Shown here: in pieces, positions 23,369-35,250 of the stretch
How positions within the stretch are numbered: position 1 is the first letter of the stretch
Layout of the letters: every line of letters starts with the position of its first letter
Source: Mytilus californianus
Lineage: Eukaryota; Mollusca; Bivalvia; Mytilida; Mytilidae
Direction of reading: 5' to 3'
Assembly (NCBI RefSeq): GCF_021869535.1
Contig: NW_026262690.1
Coordinates: 13,569,501 to 13,633,500, forward strand
DNA length: 64,000 nt
Made by a program: the position numbers and the translations under genes
The notes under the pieces: generated by a model
What the model was told of the DNA's origin: nothing
Seen by the model: only the letters and a program-made list of their open reading frames with translations
Databases searched by the model: none

Positions 23369-24887
23369 AAATAATTGAAAATTGTCACTTATTCGAACAA
23401 TTGCAAAATGAAAATGATTAAAGTATGGTAAAGCCAATTTATATATAAAATTTTCTAATAATAGTGTTGCCTAGTTAATCTTGTTGTCTCCCACACCATT
23501 AGAAACATGCAGCAGTGACAGCACCTATCAATTACCAGGGAATGTGAAGAATTCTCAGAAGAGTCATTCCATAAATCATCCACGCTGTTACTGACAGGAA
23601 CAACACAAAATTATCTATAATTGCCATAAATGTCCATAATTTCTTTTAATCAAAGCAAACTGTACTTTATTGAACACAAGCTTTAAGATTGTTTTTAGTC
23701 ATAAAACAGGAACTTTTATCTCACAAAAAATAAACACATCATAGTTAAATTAAAACCATTTTTGGATGTTGTACTGACATGCAAGAAGCCAAAATTTTTG
23801 TGACATTACATAAATTATAATTCATGTCACATCAAGTTGTCTTACTTTTCATAGTTATAAATAAGAAACAAAATAAGAAACAAATATTTCATTTCAGTTT
23901 CAGAAAATACATGCAAGAAATTTTGGGGCTGACTGTTTTCAACTCATCAGAACTAAATTTGAAGAACCTTTGGCTTCCTCATCACAAAGCAGAATGAATA
24001 CCCAGGAAACATCATTAGAGTAATCAGGTAATTTGCATGTGCACATGTCTTAAGGTGAAAGTCCACAGCGACAAAAAGTCAAATCTGCTCTAAGTTTAAT
24101 GTTAGAATGAATAATTCAGTGGTTGTCCTTAGTTTCTGTATATCATATTTGCTTTTCATTTGTTTATAAATCAGAACAAAGGTTTTCAGGATATGTCATG
24201 TCAATGCTTTCTATTGCTGACTTTACTGTATGGGTTTGCTCATTGTTGAAGACTGAACAGTGACCTATAATTGCTTACATCTATGTCATTTGGTTTTATT
24301 GGCAATCATACTACATCTCCTTATTTTCATATTTGGTCTTATTGGCAATCATACTACATCTCCTTATTTTTATATTAATGTTGATTATCTCTCTGATACA
24401 AGAAATTGAAGGATCAACATCCTGTTGACAATTAATTATTCTTACTAACTGACTTCAGCACAATTTGTGGTTTGAGATTATAGTGTTATCAACTTGCTGT
24501 TTCTGTAGTGGCCCTGTTATAGATTCGAGGTTAGCTGTATTGGACCAGAGACTCAAAGAGTTGAGGGTCAATACTCTATAACAGGGCCAATACAAAAACA
24601 GCCAGTTCATAACACTTTTAAGTTCTAAGAAATTTATCCTTAAATACATTGTACAATGTAGTTACACGAAATCACATTTATATCTTATACAATATCTTAT
24701 TTGTATTAAATGTATCCAAAATTTGGTGAAGCATAAAAAATTTGCAACCAGAAGTGAAAAATCCTTTATTGCTTTTTGGCCAGGTCCAATACTGCTTTTT
24801 CCCGTATTGGACCAGGTGGAAAAGCAATAATAACTCATGATCTATATAGACAGGGGGACATCATCAGTATTGCACATGCTGATTTAT
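23369..24887. other. Intron with retroelement tail fragments and two hairpins
   Basis: About 24220-24385 holds two tail fragments with ttggcaatcatactacatct, duplicated with a period of about 43 bp. A foldback has arms at about 24482-24524 and 24574-24618 (tggccctgttatag against ctataacagggcca). A second hairpin spans about 24770-24826 (aggtccaatac against gtattggacc). No exon fits the gene phases. Confidence 0.5.
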
Positions 24888-25022
24888 TGGTATGAAGGCT
24901 GATTTATCAGTATGAAGGCTGATTTATTGGTATTAAGGCTGATTTATCGGTATGAAGGCTGATTTATCGGTATTTAGGCTGATTTATCGGTATTAAGGCT
25001 GATTTATCGGTATGAAGGCTGA
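24888..25022. repeat. 20-bp tandem array (about 7 copies)
   Basis: The unit is gctgatttatcggtatgaag, with variants tattgg, tatcag, tattaag and tatttag. It ends at ggctgatttgctcatacc. Confidence 0.85.
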
Positions 25023-25179
25023 TTTGCTCATACCATTTAATAATAGATAATATAAATTGCTGTCTGAAGATATTGCAGAATAAGACATTTGTACAAATCA
25101 ACAAACTTTAAAATAAATTTGCATTTTCGAGGATGGTACCAAAGACAAATTAACACCAAGATAACAACACTTGATATAA

Positions 25180-25760
25180 TGAATGAAGTAATCAGTGTTC
25201 ACACAACATTCTCTGAACAAAGACTGTAGAATGAAGTAATCAGTGTTCCCACAACATTCTCTGAACAGACTGTATAATGAAGTAATTAGTGTTCACACAA
25301 CGTTCTCTGAACAAAGACTGTAGAATGCAGTAATCAGTGTTCACACAACATTATCTGAACAAAGACTGTAGAATGAAGTAATCAGTGTTCACACAACATT
25401 TTCTGATCAGACTGTAGAATGAAGTAATCAGTGTTCACACACACAACATTCTCTGAACAAAGACTGTAGAATGAAGTAATCAGTGTTCAAACAACATTCT
25501 CTGAACAAAGACTGTAGAATGAAGTAATCAGTGTTCACACAACTTTATCTGAACAAAGACTGTAGAATGAAGTAATCAGTGTTCACACAACATTCTCTGA
25601 ACAAAGACTGTAGAATGAAGTAATCAGTGTTCACACAGCATTCTCTGAACAAAGACTGTAGAATGAAGTAATCAGTGTTCACACAAAATATTCTGAACAA
25701 AGACTGTAGAATGAAGTAATCAGTGTTCACACAACATTATCTGAACAAAGACTGTACTGT
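25180..25760. repeat. 48-bp tandem array (about 12 copies)
   Basis: The unit is tagaatgaagtaatcagtgt, tcacacaacattctctgaac, aaagactg (48 bp), with several units shortened to ctgaacagactg. The 16-residue repetitive frame on the minus strand is a by-product of a period divisible by three. It ends at a single MITE end (ctgtggattcattattattc, from 25756). Confidence 0.88.
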
Positions 25761-25962
25761 GGATTCATTATTATTCGTGGGATACCAATTTTCGTGGATT
25801 TCATGGGTATAGGTAAACCAGGAAGTAAAAATATTTTACAGGTCTATAAAGAGACTTTAGAAAAAACAAAAAATCAAATATCCATGAAGATACAGTTTTA
25901 CCTCACCCACTAAAATGAAGGAATTCACAGGAGTTTACTTTAAGGTAAATTTTGACGGTTAC

Positions 25963-26099
25963 CTTTTGATAGCTGCAGCAGATCTATGTTATCCAAGCCA
26001 ATGTATGATACATTATTTTTAACACATGCATGGAGAACCAACTGAAAAATCTCATAGGCTGGTTCAAAATACTCCTCAATTTGCCTCCAGTATACTGAT
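25963..26099 (-). CDS. MAM domain exon (first MAM, C-terminal strands)
   Basis: This 137-nt exon has a strong acceptor (tttttttttgtctactttcag) and a CAAAAG/gtaacc donor. It opens in phase 2 and closes in phase 1. It encodes SVYWRQIEEYFEPAYEIFQL, then VLHACVKNNVSYIGLDNIDL and LQLSK. This is the MAM C-terminal pattern: W-x-x-(I/V) followed by F-Q-L-V-(F/L), then a G-x-(I/L)-x-(I/L)-D-(D/N)-I-x-L ending in which the Asp is kept. The upstream exon in the window with the correct phase is 63062-63257, across a 37-kb intron. The downstream exon is the LDLa exon at 14794-14925, optionally through the micro-exons. If 57933-58087 is also used, the two may be alternatives. Confidence 0.88.
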
Positions 26100-28521
26100 C
26101 TGAAAGTAGACAAAAAAAAATTTAATAAAAAAATAATTATGAATAAAATGTGATTTTGGTACCTGTCAATGTGACAGCAGTCCAACAAAAAAATAAACAA
26201 AAAGAAATATAAAGGTCAATGCAGAGCTACAACAATAATTTAGTGCTAATGTGAGCACTGAAGGGTAAAGATTTTGAAGTGGAAATTAAATCTTAAACAT
26301 TGCAAAGTATTAAGCATTGGAATGCATAAGTAACTATGAATTGGAGATATAGTTGTAGATGTTTCAGCTGCAATTATGTATAATGGAAGATAACACCAAT
26401 TTTAAATATCACTTTAACAATGACATCATTTATATTTTTAGAACAGATACTAGATTCATGCACCAATGCACAATTTATGTAATTTTCTTGACAAGTATCA
26501 TTGTGATTAAATCTGGAAAATTGATAACTATCAAGTCAGCCACATTTGGGTTTTGATTGCATGATCCTGTATCGCACACCTGGCATTTTATAAAACTGAT
26601 ACAATGAGAATTTTGTGTTAAATAGAAACTGAGGGCTAAAATTTGTCTTGCTGGTCTGAGTTTCTGTCTATCTGTATTGTTTTAAGATAATAAGCAAAAA
26701 TTGCAGATCTTATCTTGTTCATAATTTTTGCTATTTACAGTTTCTGGCAAAAATGTAACAATGGTGTCATTCAGAAGCAACAATTCTAAAGAAGTCTACC
26801 GATAATTTGGCAATGTTGACTAATCTGCAGATCTTATTTTGCTGGTCTTTTTGCTGAGCCTGCGACTTTTGTCGCAAAAGCGAGACATAGTGATTCTACA
26901 TTCTGTTTTCGTCGTAGTCGTCGGCAGAGTCCGCAAATTTTTAAAGTTTTTGAAATTTTAATAACTTTCTATAGCTATCCTGGATTTCTACCAAACTTGG
27001 ACAGAAGCTTGCTTATGATCATAAGATAGTTTCCAGAAGTACATTTTGTAAAAAAATAATCCTGTTTATCCGTATTTTACGTATAAATGGACTTAGTTTT
27101 TCTGCCAGTTAACATAACATTCACTTTGTGGTTAAAGTTTTTAAAATTTTAATAACTTTCTTAAACTATCCTGGATTTGTACCAAACTTGGACATAAGCT
27201 TGTTTATGATCAAAAGCTAGTATCTAGAAGGAAATTTTGTAAAAATTTATTTCCTGTTTTCCGTATAGTACTTATAAATGGACTTAGTTTTTCTTCCAGT
27301 TAACATTACATACAGTCTGCAGTTAAAGTTTTTAAAACATTTATTAGATTCATAAACCATCCTGGATTTTTACCAAACTTGGATAGAAGCTTCTTACAAT
27401 CAAAAGATAGTATCTAGAGGAAAATTTTTAATAATTTTTTCCCCATTTTTGTTGAGACTGCGACTAACAGCAAAAGTAGGCGAGACACTGAGTCCCGAGG
27501 AACCCGTACAAATTTTTTCTTATTTACATTTTCTGCCTATCTACTATTGTTTCTATCAAATTGGTAGATGTAATTTAAGGGCAATAACTCCTTAAAAGAG
27601 TTGATATTTTTGGCCATGTTTGGCTTATTTATAGACCTTATTTTGCTGATCATATTGCTATTTACAGTTTCTCTCTATGTACTACAGTTTCCATGAAAAA
27701 ACACAAAAAAATGGCTAAGAATCATCATTCAAGGACAATAACTCCTTTACTTAATAGCCTGATGATATGCAGCAGTTTGACAAACGATAATTTTGATCAT
27801 TGAGAGGCTTGATTTCTCTTTACAAATGGTATGTAATTAAAAGGTACAGTTGATTTTTAAGAGTTAACTCCCTTAGGTGTTCTGGAGGCAATATAAATTG
27901 CATTGCTGTGACATTGTTATTGGAAGCATGTGCAGTTATGAATGTTGCATTTTATTGGTGAAAAAAATACTGTAAATTAATTAATGCATGCAATTATTAT
28001 TGTGAATCACTAATACCTAGTAAAAATACTAGATTTAATTAATGCAATTGCAAAAATTTGGTGAATGCAAGTTTTTTATTATTGCAAATTGTATATTTTA
28101 GTATTTTTCACATTACTAAAACCATTGCAATAATTTGTGATTTTACGGTACATTAATATTGGAATGCCGTGCAATCAAAATTATAGATTCTTATAAAACT
28201 TACATGCAGTGTAATTATATCACATAATGCTGAAATGCTGAAACAACAAGGTTGACCTTAACCAAACATTGACAGGAATAATGTATGGTCTTTTTAAGAT
28301 ATATATATATAACATGTATAAGGAGTTGTTGCCCTTGGGAGACTATTCATACCATTTTTTTTTACATTTGAGACAAAAACTATAGGAATTAAAGCCAAAC
28401 TGAAAAAAGCAAAAAATGATCACAAAATTAAAATCTACAAATGAGTAAAAAAGATTGAAATCATCAGTTAACTCCTGATAGGAGTTGGAGTTGGAAGTGG
28501 AGATTTTTGTTCTTAATAAAT
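26100..28521. repeat. Intron: modular repeats
   Basis: From about 26870 to 27510 a repeat with repeated modules of about 180 bp (cctggatttctaccaaactt, ggacagaagcttgcttatga, gacttagtttttctgcc) is bordered by gagcctgcgacttttgtcgc and gttgagactgcgactaacag. Before and after it are family-A-like phrases (ttctgtctatctgtattg, aagggcaataactccttaaa). About 27800-28520 is AT-rich without recognised structure, including an atatatatat run near 28302. No exon is seen. Confidence 0.5.
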
Positions 28522-30092
28522 AATGAATGCAAGGTCCTGTATCAAATACCTTGAAACCTCTCACACATTGGGTATATAGTCATTCCATAGAGTCCTGTAT
28601 AAAATACCTTGAAACCTCTCACACACATTGGGTATATAGTCATTCCATAGAGTCCTGTATAAAATACCTTGAAACCTCTCATACACATTGTGTATATAGT
28701 CATTCCATAGAATCCTGTAAAAAATACCTTGAAACCTCTCACACACATTGGGTATATAGTCATTCCATTATAGCCCTGTATAAAATACCTTGAAACCTCT
28801 CATACACATTGGGTATATAGTCATTCCATAGAGTCCTGTATAAAATACCTTTAAACCTCTCATGCACATTGGGTATAATCATTCCATAGAGTCCTCTACA
28901 AAATACCTTGAAACCTCTCACACACATTGGGTATATAGTCATTCCATAGAATCCTCTATAAAATACCCTGAAACCTCTCATACACAATGGGTATATAGTC
29001 ATTCCATAGAGTCCTGTATAAAATACCTTGAAACCTCTCATGCACATTGGGTATAATCATTCCATAGAGTCCTGTATAAAATACCTTGAAACCTCTCATA
29101 CACATTGGGTATATAGTCATTCCATAGAATCCTGTATAGAATACCTTGAAACCTCTCATGCACATTGGTTATAATCATTCCATAGAGTCCTGTATAAAAT
29201 ACATTGAAACCTCTCATACACATTGTGTATATACTCATTCCATACCAACCTGTATAAAATACCTTGAAACCTCTCATACACATTGGGTATATAGTCATTC
29301 CATACCATCCTGTATAAAATACCTTGAAACCTCTCATACACATTGGGTATATAGTCATTCCATACCATCCTGTATAAAATACCTTGAAACCTCTCATACA
29401 CATTGGGTATATAGTCATTCCATAAAATCCTCTATAAACTACATTGAAACCTCTCATACACATTGGGTATATAGTCATTCCATACCATCCTGTATAAAAT
29501 ACCTTGAAACCTCTCATACACATCGTGTATATAGTCATTCCATAAAATCCTCTATAAACTACATTGAAACCTCTCATACACATTGGGTATATAGTCATTC
29601 CATACCATCCTGTATAAAATACCTTGAAACCTCTCATACACATTGGGTATATAGTCATTCCATAAAATCCTCTATAAACTACATTGAAACCTCTCATACA
29701 CATTGGGTATATAGTCATTCCATACCATCCTGTATAAAATACCTTGAAACCTCTCATACACATTGGGTATATAGTCATTCCATACCATCCTGTATAAAAT
29801 ACCTTGAAACCTCTCATACACATTGGGTATATAGTCATTCCATACCATCCTGTATAAAATACCTTGAAACCTCTCATACACATTGGGTATATAGTCATTC
29901 CATAGAATCCTGTATAAAATACCTTGAAACCTCTCATGCACATTGGGTATAATCATTCCATAGAATCCTGTATAAAATACCTTGAAACTTCTCATACACA
30001 TTGGGTATATAGTCATTCCATAGAATCCTGTATAAAATACCTTGAAACCTCTCATACACATCGTGTATATAGTCATTCCATAGAATCCTTTA
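28522..30092. repeat. 60-bp tandem array (about 26 copies), open in frame on both strands
   Basis: The unit is cctgtataaaataccttgaa, acctctcatacacattgggt, atatagtcattccataccat (60 bp); a few units are 57 bp (gggtataatcattcc). Because the period is a multiple of three and the unit lacks stops in one frame per strand, 301- and 268-codon frames run through it, giving 20-residue repeats. Between about 29400 and 29720 two variants alternate (ccataccatcctgtataaaa and ccataaaatcctctataaac), giving a 120-bp higher-order unit. I treat it as a satellite, not a gene. Confidence 0.92.
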
Positions 30093-30971
30093 AAATCAAA
30101 ATAGTTTTCAATAAAAATCTAATGGTTCATTTATCCAAGAACAATATATGTCAATCAAAAATGAAACCAAACAGACCCATAAAACCAATTATATTCCTGT
30201 TCTCCACTCCTACAGAATATTTTCATACTCTCTAAACAGGACAGATTTATTGCAGTTAGCTGTCAACAATTAATGTACAGAGTGGAAATTTAGTCACTTT
30301 TAAAATAGAATCAATTTCCATTACTGATTAAAATTCAAAATGACAATTATGATTTTATATCAGATTTGTTTCTTTTTTTAATGTACTTTAAGGAGTTAAA
30401 TTTATAAGTTATTAAGAATAATATAAAGAAACTTGAGTACATAAATGAAGAATTCTAGATGTTGATTTTCTGTTTTTGTTTTTTATTCTGTTCGTTATGT
30501 CTGTGAATCTATGCATTCACATGAGATGCTGAATTTTACTTTTTCCCACGTTTAAATGCTAACTTTGGAATAATAGATTTCACATTCCACCGGTTATGAT
30601 ACATGTAATCCAGAAAATAATTGGAGACTGGATGCTTCAAAGAAACTGAACTGCTCACCTGGCATCAATGCCTTTTGTCAAAATTATAGACTGCACTCTT
30701 CAGCTTATTTAAAGCCAATTTAGCCTACTGAACTTTTAAAGCAATAACAGACCAGCTAGATTTCCATTGTTGCATATTTTACTTAATTATAAATTGAATT
30801 AAAATTTTGCTATTTTCAGCTATAATTTTATCAGATCAAATCATATTATTTTAAATTCTAGACTTTTTTCCCCTGATTTAAATCTAATTGGATCAATATT
30901 CGCCAAAAAATTTCAGAAAAGGAGATGAAAATATAATAGGATCAATTAGGAAATTGTGAAACATCATAACA
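30093..30971. other. Single-copy intron segment between two arrays
   Basis: AT-rich, without bounded repeats. It contains an isolated cysteine-containing plus-strand frame (30577-30723), listed separately. Confidence 0.45.
30577..30723 (+). pseudogene. Orphan Cys/Trp-containing ORF or exon remnant (plus strand)
   Basis: A 48-codon frame ending in TAG reads ISHSTGYDTCNPENNWRLDA, then SKKLNCSPGINAFCQNYRLH and SSAYLKPI. Its composition (three cysteines, a Trp in N-N-W-R-L, an N-x-S glycosylation site) is that of an extracellular protein rather than random AT-rich DNA. It is reminiscent of short cysteine-containing segments in mollusc surface proteins, though I cannot name a family. The only nearby 3' splice-like site is a poor aataatag before it. 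It is antisense to the MAM gene and stands alone, so it may be a terminal exon of a nested gene, a displaced exon copy, or chance. Confidence 0.25.
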
Positions 30972-32858
30972 ACATTATATCTGGTCTGAGAGTTAGTGTG
31001 TATCCAGGAGTAACAACATTATATCTGGTCTGAGAGTTAGTGTGTATCCAGGAGTGACAACATTATATCTGGTCTGAGAGTTAGTGTGTATCCAGGAGTG
31101 ACAACATTATATCTGGTCTGAGAGTTAGTGTGTATCCAGGAGTAACAACATTATATCTCGTCTGAGAGTTAGTGTGTATCCAGGAGTGACAACATTATAT
31201 CTGGTCTGAGAGTTAGTGTGTATCCAGGAGTGACAACATTATATCTGGTCTGAGAGTTAGTGTGTATCCAGGAGTGACAACATTATATCTGGTCTGAGAG
31301 TTAGTGTGTATCCAGGAGTGACAACATTATATCTGGTCTGAGAGTTAGTGTGTATCCAGGAGTGACAACATTATATCTGGTCTGAGAGTTAGTGTGTATC
31401 CAGGAGTGACAACATTATATCTGGTCTGAGAGTTAGTGTGTATCCAGGAGTAACAACATTATATCTCGTCTGAGAGTTAGTGTGTATCCAGGAGTTACAA
31501 CATTATATCTCGTCTGAGAGTTAGTGTAACAACATTATATCTGGTCTGAGAGTTAGTGTGTATCTAGGAGTAACAACATTATATCTCGTCTGAGAGTTAG
31601 TGTGTATCCAGGAGTAACAACATTATATCTGGTCTGAGAGTTAGTGTGTATCTAGGAGTAACAACATTATATCTCGTCTGAGAGTTAGTGTGTATCCAGG
31701 AGTAACAACATTATTTCTCGTCTATCTCGTCTGAGAGTTAGTGTGTATCCAGGAGTAACAACATTATATCTCGTCTGAGAGTTAGTGTGTATCCAGGAGT
31801 GACAACATTATATCTCGTCTGAGAGTTGGTGTGTATCCAGGAGTGACAACATTATATCTCGTCTGAGAGTTGGTGTGTATCCAGGAGTGACAACATTATA
31901 TCTCGTCTGAGAGTTGGTGTGTATCCAGGAGTGACAACATTATATCTCGTCTGAGAGTTGGTGTGTATCCAGGAGTGACAACATTATATCTCGTCTGAGA
32001 GTTAGTGTGTATCCAGGAGTGACAACATTATATCTGTTCTGAGAGTTAGTGTGTATCCAGGAGTGACAACATTATATCTGGTCTGAGAGTTAGTGTGTAT
32101 CCAGGAGTGACAACATTATATCTGGTCTGAGAGTTAGTGTGTATCCAGGAGTGACAACATTATATCTGGTCTGAGAGTTAGTGTGTATCCAGGAGTGACA
32201 ACATTATATCTGGTCTGAGAGTTAGTGTGTATCCAGGAGTAACAACATTATATCTGGTCTGAGAGTTAGTGTGTATCCAGGAGTGACAACATTATATCTG
32301 GTCTGAGAGTTAGTGTGTATCCAGGAGTGACAACATTATATCTGGTCTGAGAGTTAGTGTGTATCCAGGAGTGACAACATTATATCTGGTCTGAGAGTTA
32401 GTGTGTATCCAGGAGTGACAACATTATATCTGGTCTGAGAGTTAGTGTGTATCCAGGAGTGACAACATTATATCTGGTCTGAGAGTTAGTGTGTATCCAG
32501 GAGTGACAACATTATATCTGGTCTGAGAGTTAGTGTGTATCCAGGAGTGACAACATTATATCTGGTCTGAGAGTTAGTGTGTATCCAGGAGTGACAACAT
32601 TATATCTGGTCTGAGAGTTAGTGTGTATCCAGGAGTGACAACATTATATCTGGTCTGAGAGTTAGTGTGTATCCAGGAGTGACAACATTATATCTGGTCT
32701 GAGAGTTAGTGTGTATCCAGGAGTGACAACATTATATCTGGTCTGAGAGTTAGTGTGTATCCAGGAGTGACAACATTATATCTGGTCTGAGAGTTGGTGT
32801 GTATCCAGGAGTGACAACATTATATCTCGTCTGAGAGTTAGTGTGTATCCAGGAGTGA
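30972..32858. repeat. 44-bp tandem array (about 43 copies)
   Basis: The unit is acaacattatatctggtctg, agagttagtgtgtatccagg, agtg (44 bp). Sub-blocks carry ctcgtctg instead of ctggtctg (about 31480-31990), and ttggtgtg instead of ttagtgtg within that block. There is an internal slip near 31715-31730 and a shortened unit near 31525. Most units are identical, implying recent homogenisation. Confidence 0.92.
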
Positions 32859-32981
32859 TTGTCTTAAAAGTTAACATAACAAGAATGAAAATTATAGGGA
32901 GCAATAACAAAAACAATATTGGGTCTGTACCTTTGTTGCTGCACCAAATTGTTTGAGGTTGCAAGCATACTGAAGCGTAAC

Positions 32982-34557
32982 CAGGGGTCGAAATTAGTGC
33001 TGGTCCGGTGGTCCGAGACCAGTAGAATTTGCGTCGGACCAGTAGATTTTGTCAGCTGGTGGTGCAGTGGAACAGTAGAAATTTGTCGATAAAAATCACT
33101 GATTGCATCGCAATCTCGGTTTGTTTACACAAAAATTTACCTGCGAAATCAATTACATTGTACTGGGGGGTACTAAGTATTACAATTGATCAAGTTAATT
33201 AATATCTCGGGTGAGCTTCCTTCACAACAACAAAACATGTGGAAAAATTAAGTTAGATTCTGTACTTGCTCATGAACAATCAGAACAGTACAAAAAATCT
33301 ACGGGAATAAAGGAGAGGAAAGCACCCGAGGAATCAAAGGCAGGGAAAATCATTCAAACTTTAAAGCAAAACATTTTCATAAGGTTGGTGAACATATTTA
33401 GAAATGTACATGCTATTGCTAAGAAAAGATGACAATTCACAGATTTTCTTTGGATGTGTAAACTTGACGTGATGAAAGGTGTAGATATTGGACAGACATA
33501 CCGGAATGACAAGCAAGTTGTAACTTTTGTTAATTTCATTGCAAAAGTGGAACGTCAAAAAGTTGTTAATTATATAAATGAAAGTAAATTTATTTCAATT
33601 ATTTGTGATGGTTCTATTGATAGTGGAATTCTTGAGGAAGAAATTATATATGTTCGGACTTGTAACAAAGGCATAATCAAAAGTTCTTTTCTAGCAGTTG
33701 GTAACCAAAGTCAAGCAGATGCCGAGGAGGTATTGAAAGTTATCACTGATTCTATGATTTCTGCAGGAATATTCAGATGGGAATCAAAGTTAGCAGGATT
33801 TGGGAGTGACGGAGCGAATGTAATGATGGGAAAAAACAATGCGGTTATTGCTAAATGTGGATACAGAGAATATTTATCTTTTACACAAAATTCAAAGCTG
33901 TAAAAATCTCATTGAATTATTTTTTATTTTACCAGATTCAAAGATGTGTCGTCCCTTAAATGGAGTGATGTTAACCAAGGTGGTGCCACTGACTTTTTGA
34001 ACATTCTAGGACTTATGGATTTAATTCTTTCCCTTCCTGCTCATTCTGCTGATGCAGTAAGGGGGTTTTCTGAGATGAAACTTGTTAAGAATGATTGGCG
34101 ATCAAAACTGCGTCCAACTGTTTTGTCAGATCTATTATTCATAATGTTTCACACTGAAGATGTAGCATCATTTGATCCGGTCCCAGCTATTGAAATGTGG
34201 AACATTTCTGGACAGCCCTCCAAACGACCCAGTCAGGCACCCTTTGGTCCTCGTGAGGATTGTGCTGATGTGGAAGACAATGTTGACATTTTTCTGTCCT
34301 TGATCCTGATTTTGATAAAGAAAATCATTGAGATTATCAAAGCCTTTATCAAAATCAGGATCAAGACTCTCTCTTTTTCTTGTCTAACATATGCAAAAGA
34401 AAGCATGAAAATAAAAGTAAACATCTATCATTTATATTAGTGTTTGTCAAATGAATGTCATTTTTGCAGGACCAGTAGATTTGGAGTCAGACTAGTAGAT
34501 TTTTCAGATCACTGGTCCGGCTGGCCAGTACACAAAAAAGCTTAAATTCGACCCCTG
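32982..34557 (+). mobile_element. hAT-superfamily DNA transposon, internally deleted, with intact ends
   Basis: The left end CAGGGGTCGAAATTAG and the reverse complement of the right end CAGGGGTCGAATTTAAG are terminal inverted repeats beginning CAGGG, typical of hAT elements. Sub-terminal ggtccg/ggaccagtagattt motifs recur at both ends. A perfect 8-bp target site duplication, agcgtaac, flanks the element (32974-32981 and 34558-34565); hAT elements make 8-bp duplications. The insertion split a family-F repeat whose uninterrupted relative is visible at about 56341-56440. At 1576 bp it is far shorter than an autonomous copy. Its transposase gene is the pseudogene listed next. Confidence 0.93.
33211..34440 (+). 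pseudogene. hAT transposase (ZNF862/KIAA1586-like), broken
   Basis: Three pieces in one reading frame. The first (33211-33432) contains AHEQSEQYKKSTG and ends at an in-frame TGA. The second (33454-33903) has VDIGQTYRND, KFISIICDGSIDSG and AGFGSDGANVMMG, the D-G-S-x-D-S-G and G-x-G-S-D-G-A-x-x-M motifs of the RNase-H-like catalytic core in this family. The third (from about 33946) has LPAHSADAVRGFSEMKLVKN and DWRSKL, the C-terminal hAT dimerisation region, followed by FDPVPAIEMWN. The junction between pieces two and three (TAA, then a T-rich stretch ending accag) replaces several hundred residues, so the middle of the core is lost. The enzyme cannot be functional. A small hairpin (cctgattttgataaag against ctttatcaaaatcagg) lies at about 34305-34360. 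Confidence 0.88.
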
Positions 34558-34565
34558 AGCGTAAC

Positions 34566-35000
34566 TGATCATTCCTAACTATAGAAGCCAAGAAAAGTTT
34601 GACAAATTTTCCTTGTACAAGAAATGTTGTAAAATTTCAAACTATCTGCAAACAGGAAGTGGCTGCACAGCAGATGTAAAACATTCTTACAAGTTACAAC
34701 TCATCATCATCAAGCTGCAGACCAAATATAAATTCATTCCCTTCCATAGAAACCAAGAAAAGTTTGAAAAAAAATTTTCTTGTTCAATGAGTGTTGTAAA
34801 ATTTCAAACTATCGGCAAACAGGAACTGGCTGTAGAACAGATGTTAAAACTGCTTACAAATCATCATTATCAAGCTGTAAACCATATATAAATGTATTCA
34901 TTTTCATAGAAGCCAAGAAAACTTTTGACTAAAATGTTAATTTACTACTTATGGCTTCAATATAATTGTCTATTGTCTAATCTAATGTCTTGACTAAACT
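34566..35000. repeat. Family-F repeat modules
   Basis: Two modules share agaagccaagaaaagtttga, ttgtaaaatttcaaactatc, atcaagctgcagaccaaata. Related modules occur at about 56390-56570 and 57510-57720. This is the right half of the repeat split by the hAT element. Confidence 0.6.
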
Positions 35001-35250
35001 ATAAACAAAATCCACCAAGTAACATGTACCTGGAAATAATATAAACAAAATCCACAAAGTAACATGTACCTGGAAATAATATAAACAAAATCCACCAAGT
35101 AACATGTACCTGGAAATAATATAAACAAAATCCACCAAGTAACATGTACCTGGAAATAATATAAACAAAATCCACCAAGTAACATGTACCTGGAAATAAT
35201 ATAAACAAAATCCACCAAGTAACATGTACCTGGAAATAATATAAACAAAA
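35001..35250. repeat. 40-bp tandem array (about 6 copies)
   Basis: The unit is ataaacaaaatccaccaagt, aacatgtacctggaaataat. The units are nearly identical; the second has cacaaagt. All minus-strand frames across it are repetitive and are not genes. Confidence 0.9.

Noticed and set aside
23536..23590. Possible minus-strand exon with a good acceptor (gtgttgttcctgtcag) and a gtaatt donor
   Set aside because: The readable frame (NSVDDLWNDSSENSSHS) requires phase 2, and the 55-nt length does not restore phase 1. At this position the gene needs a 1-1 exon, so it does not fit.
28343..28564. Short minus-strand frame before the 60-bp array
   Set aside because: Phe/Ser-rich low-complexity reading of AT-rich DNA that merges into the satellite.
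29038..29952. Long open frames (301 and 268 codons) on both strands
   Set aside because: They arise from a 60-bp tandem repeat with no stop in the unit. Both strands are open at once, there is no start context, and the units vary like a satellite.
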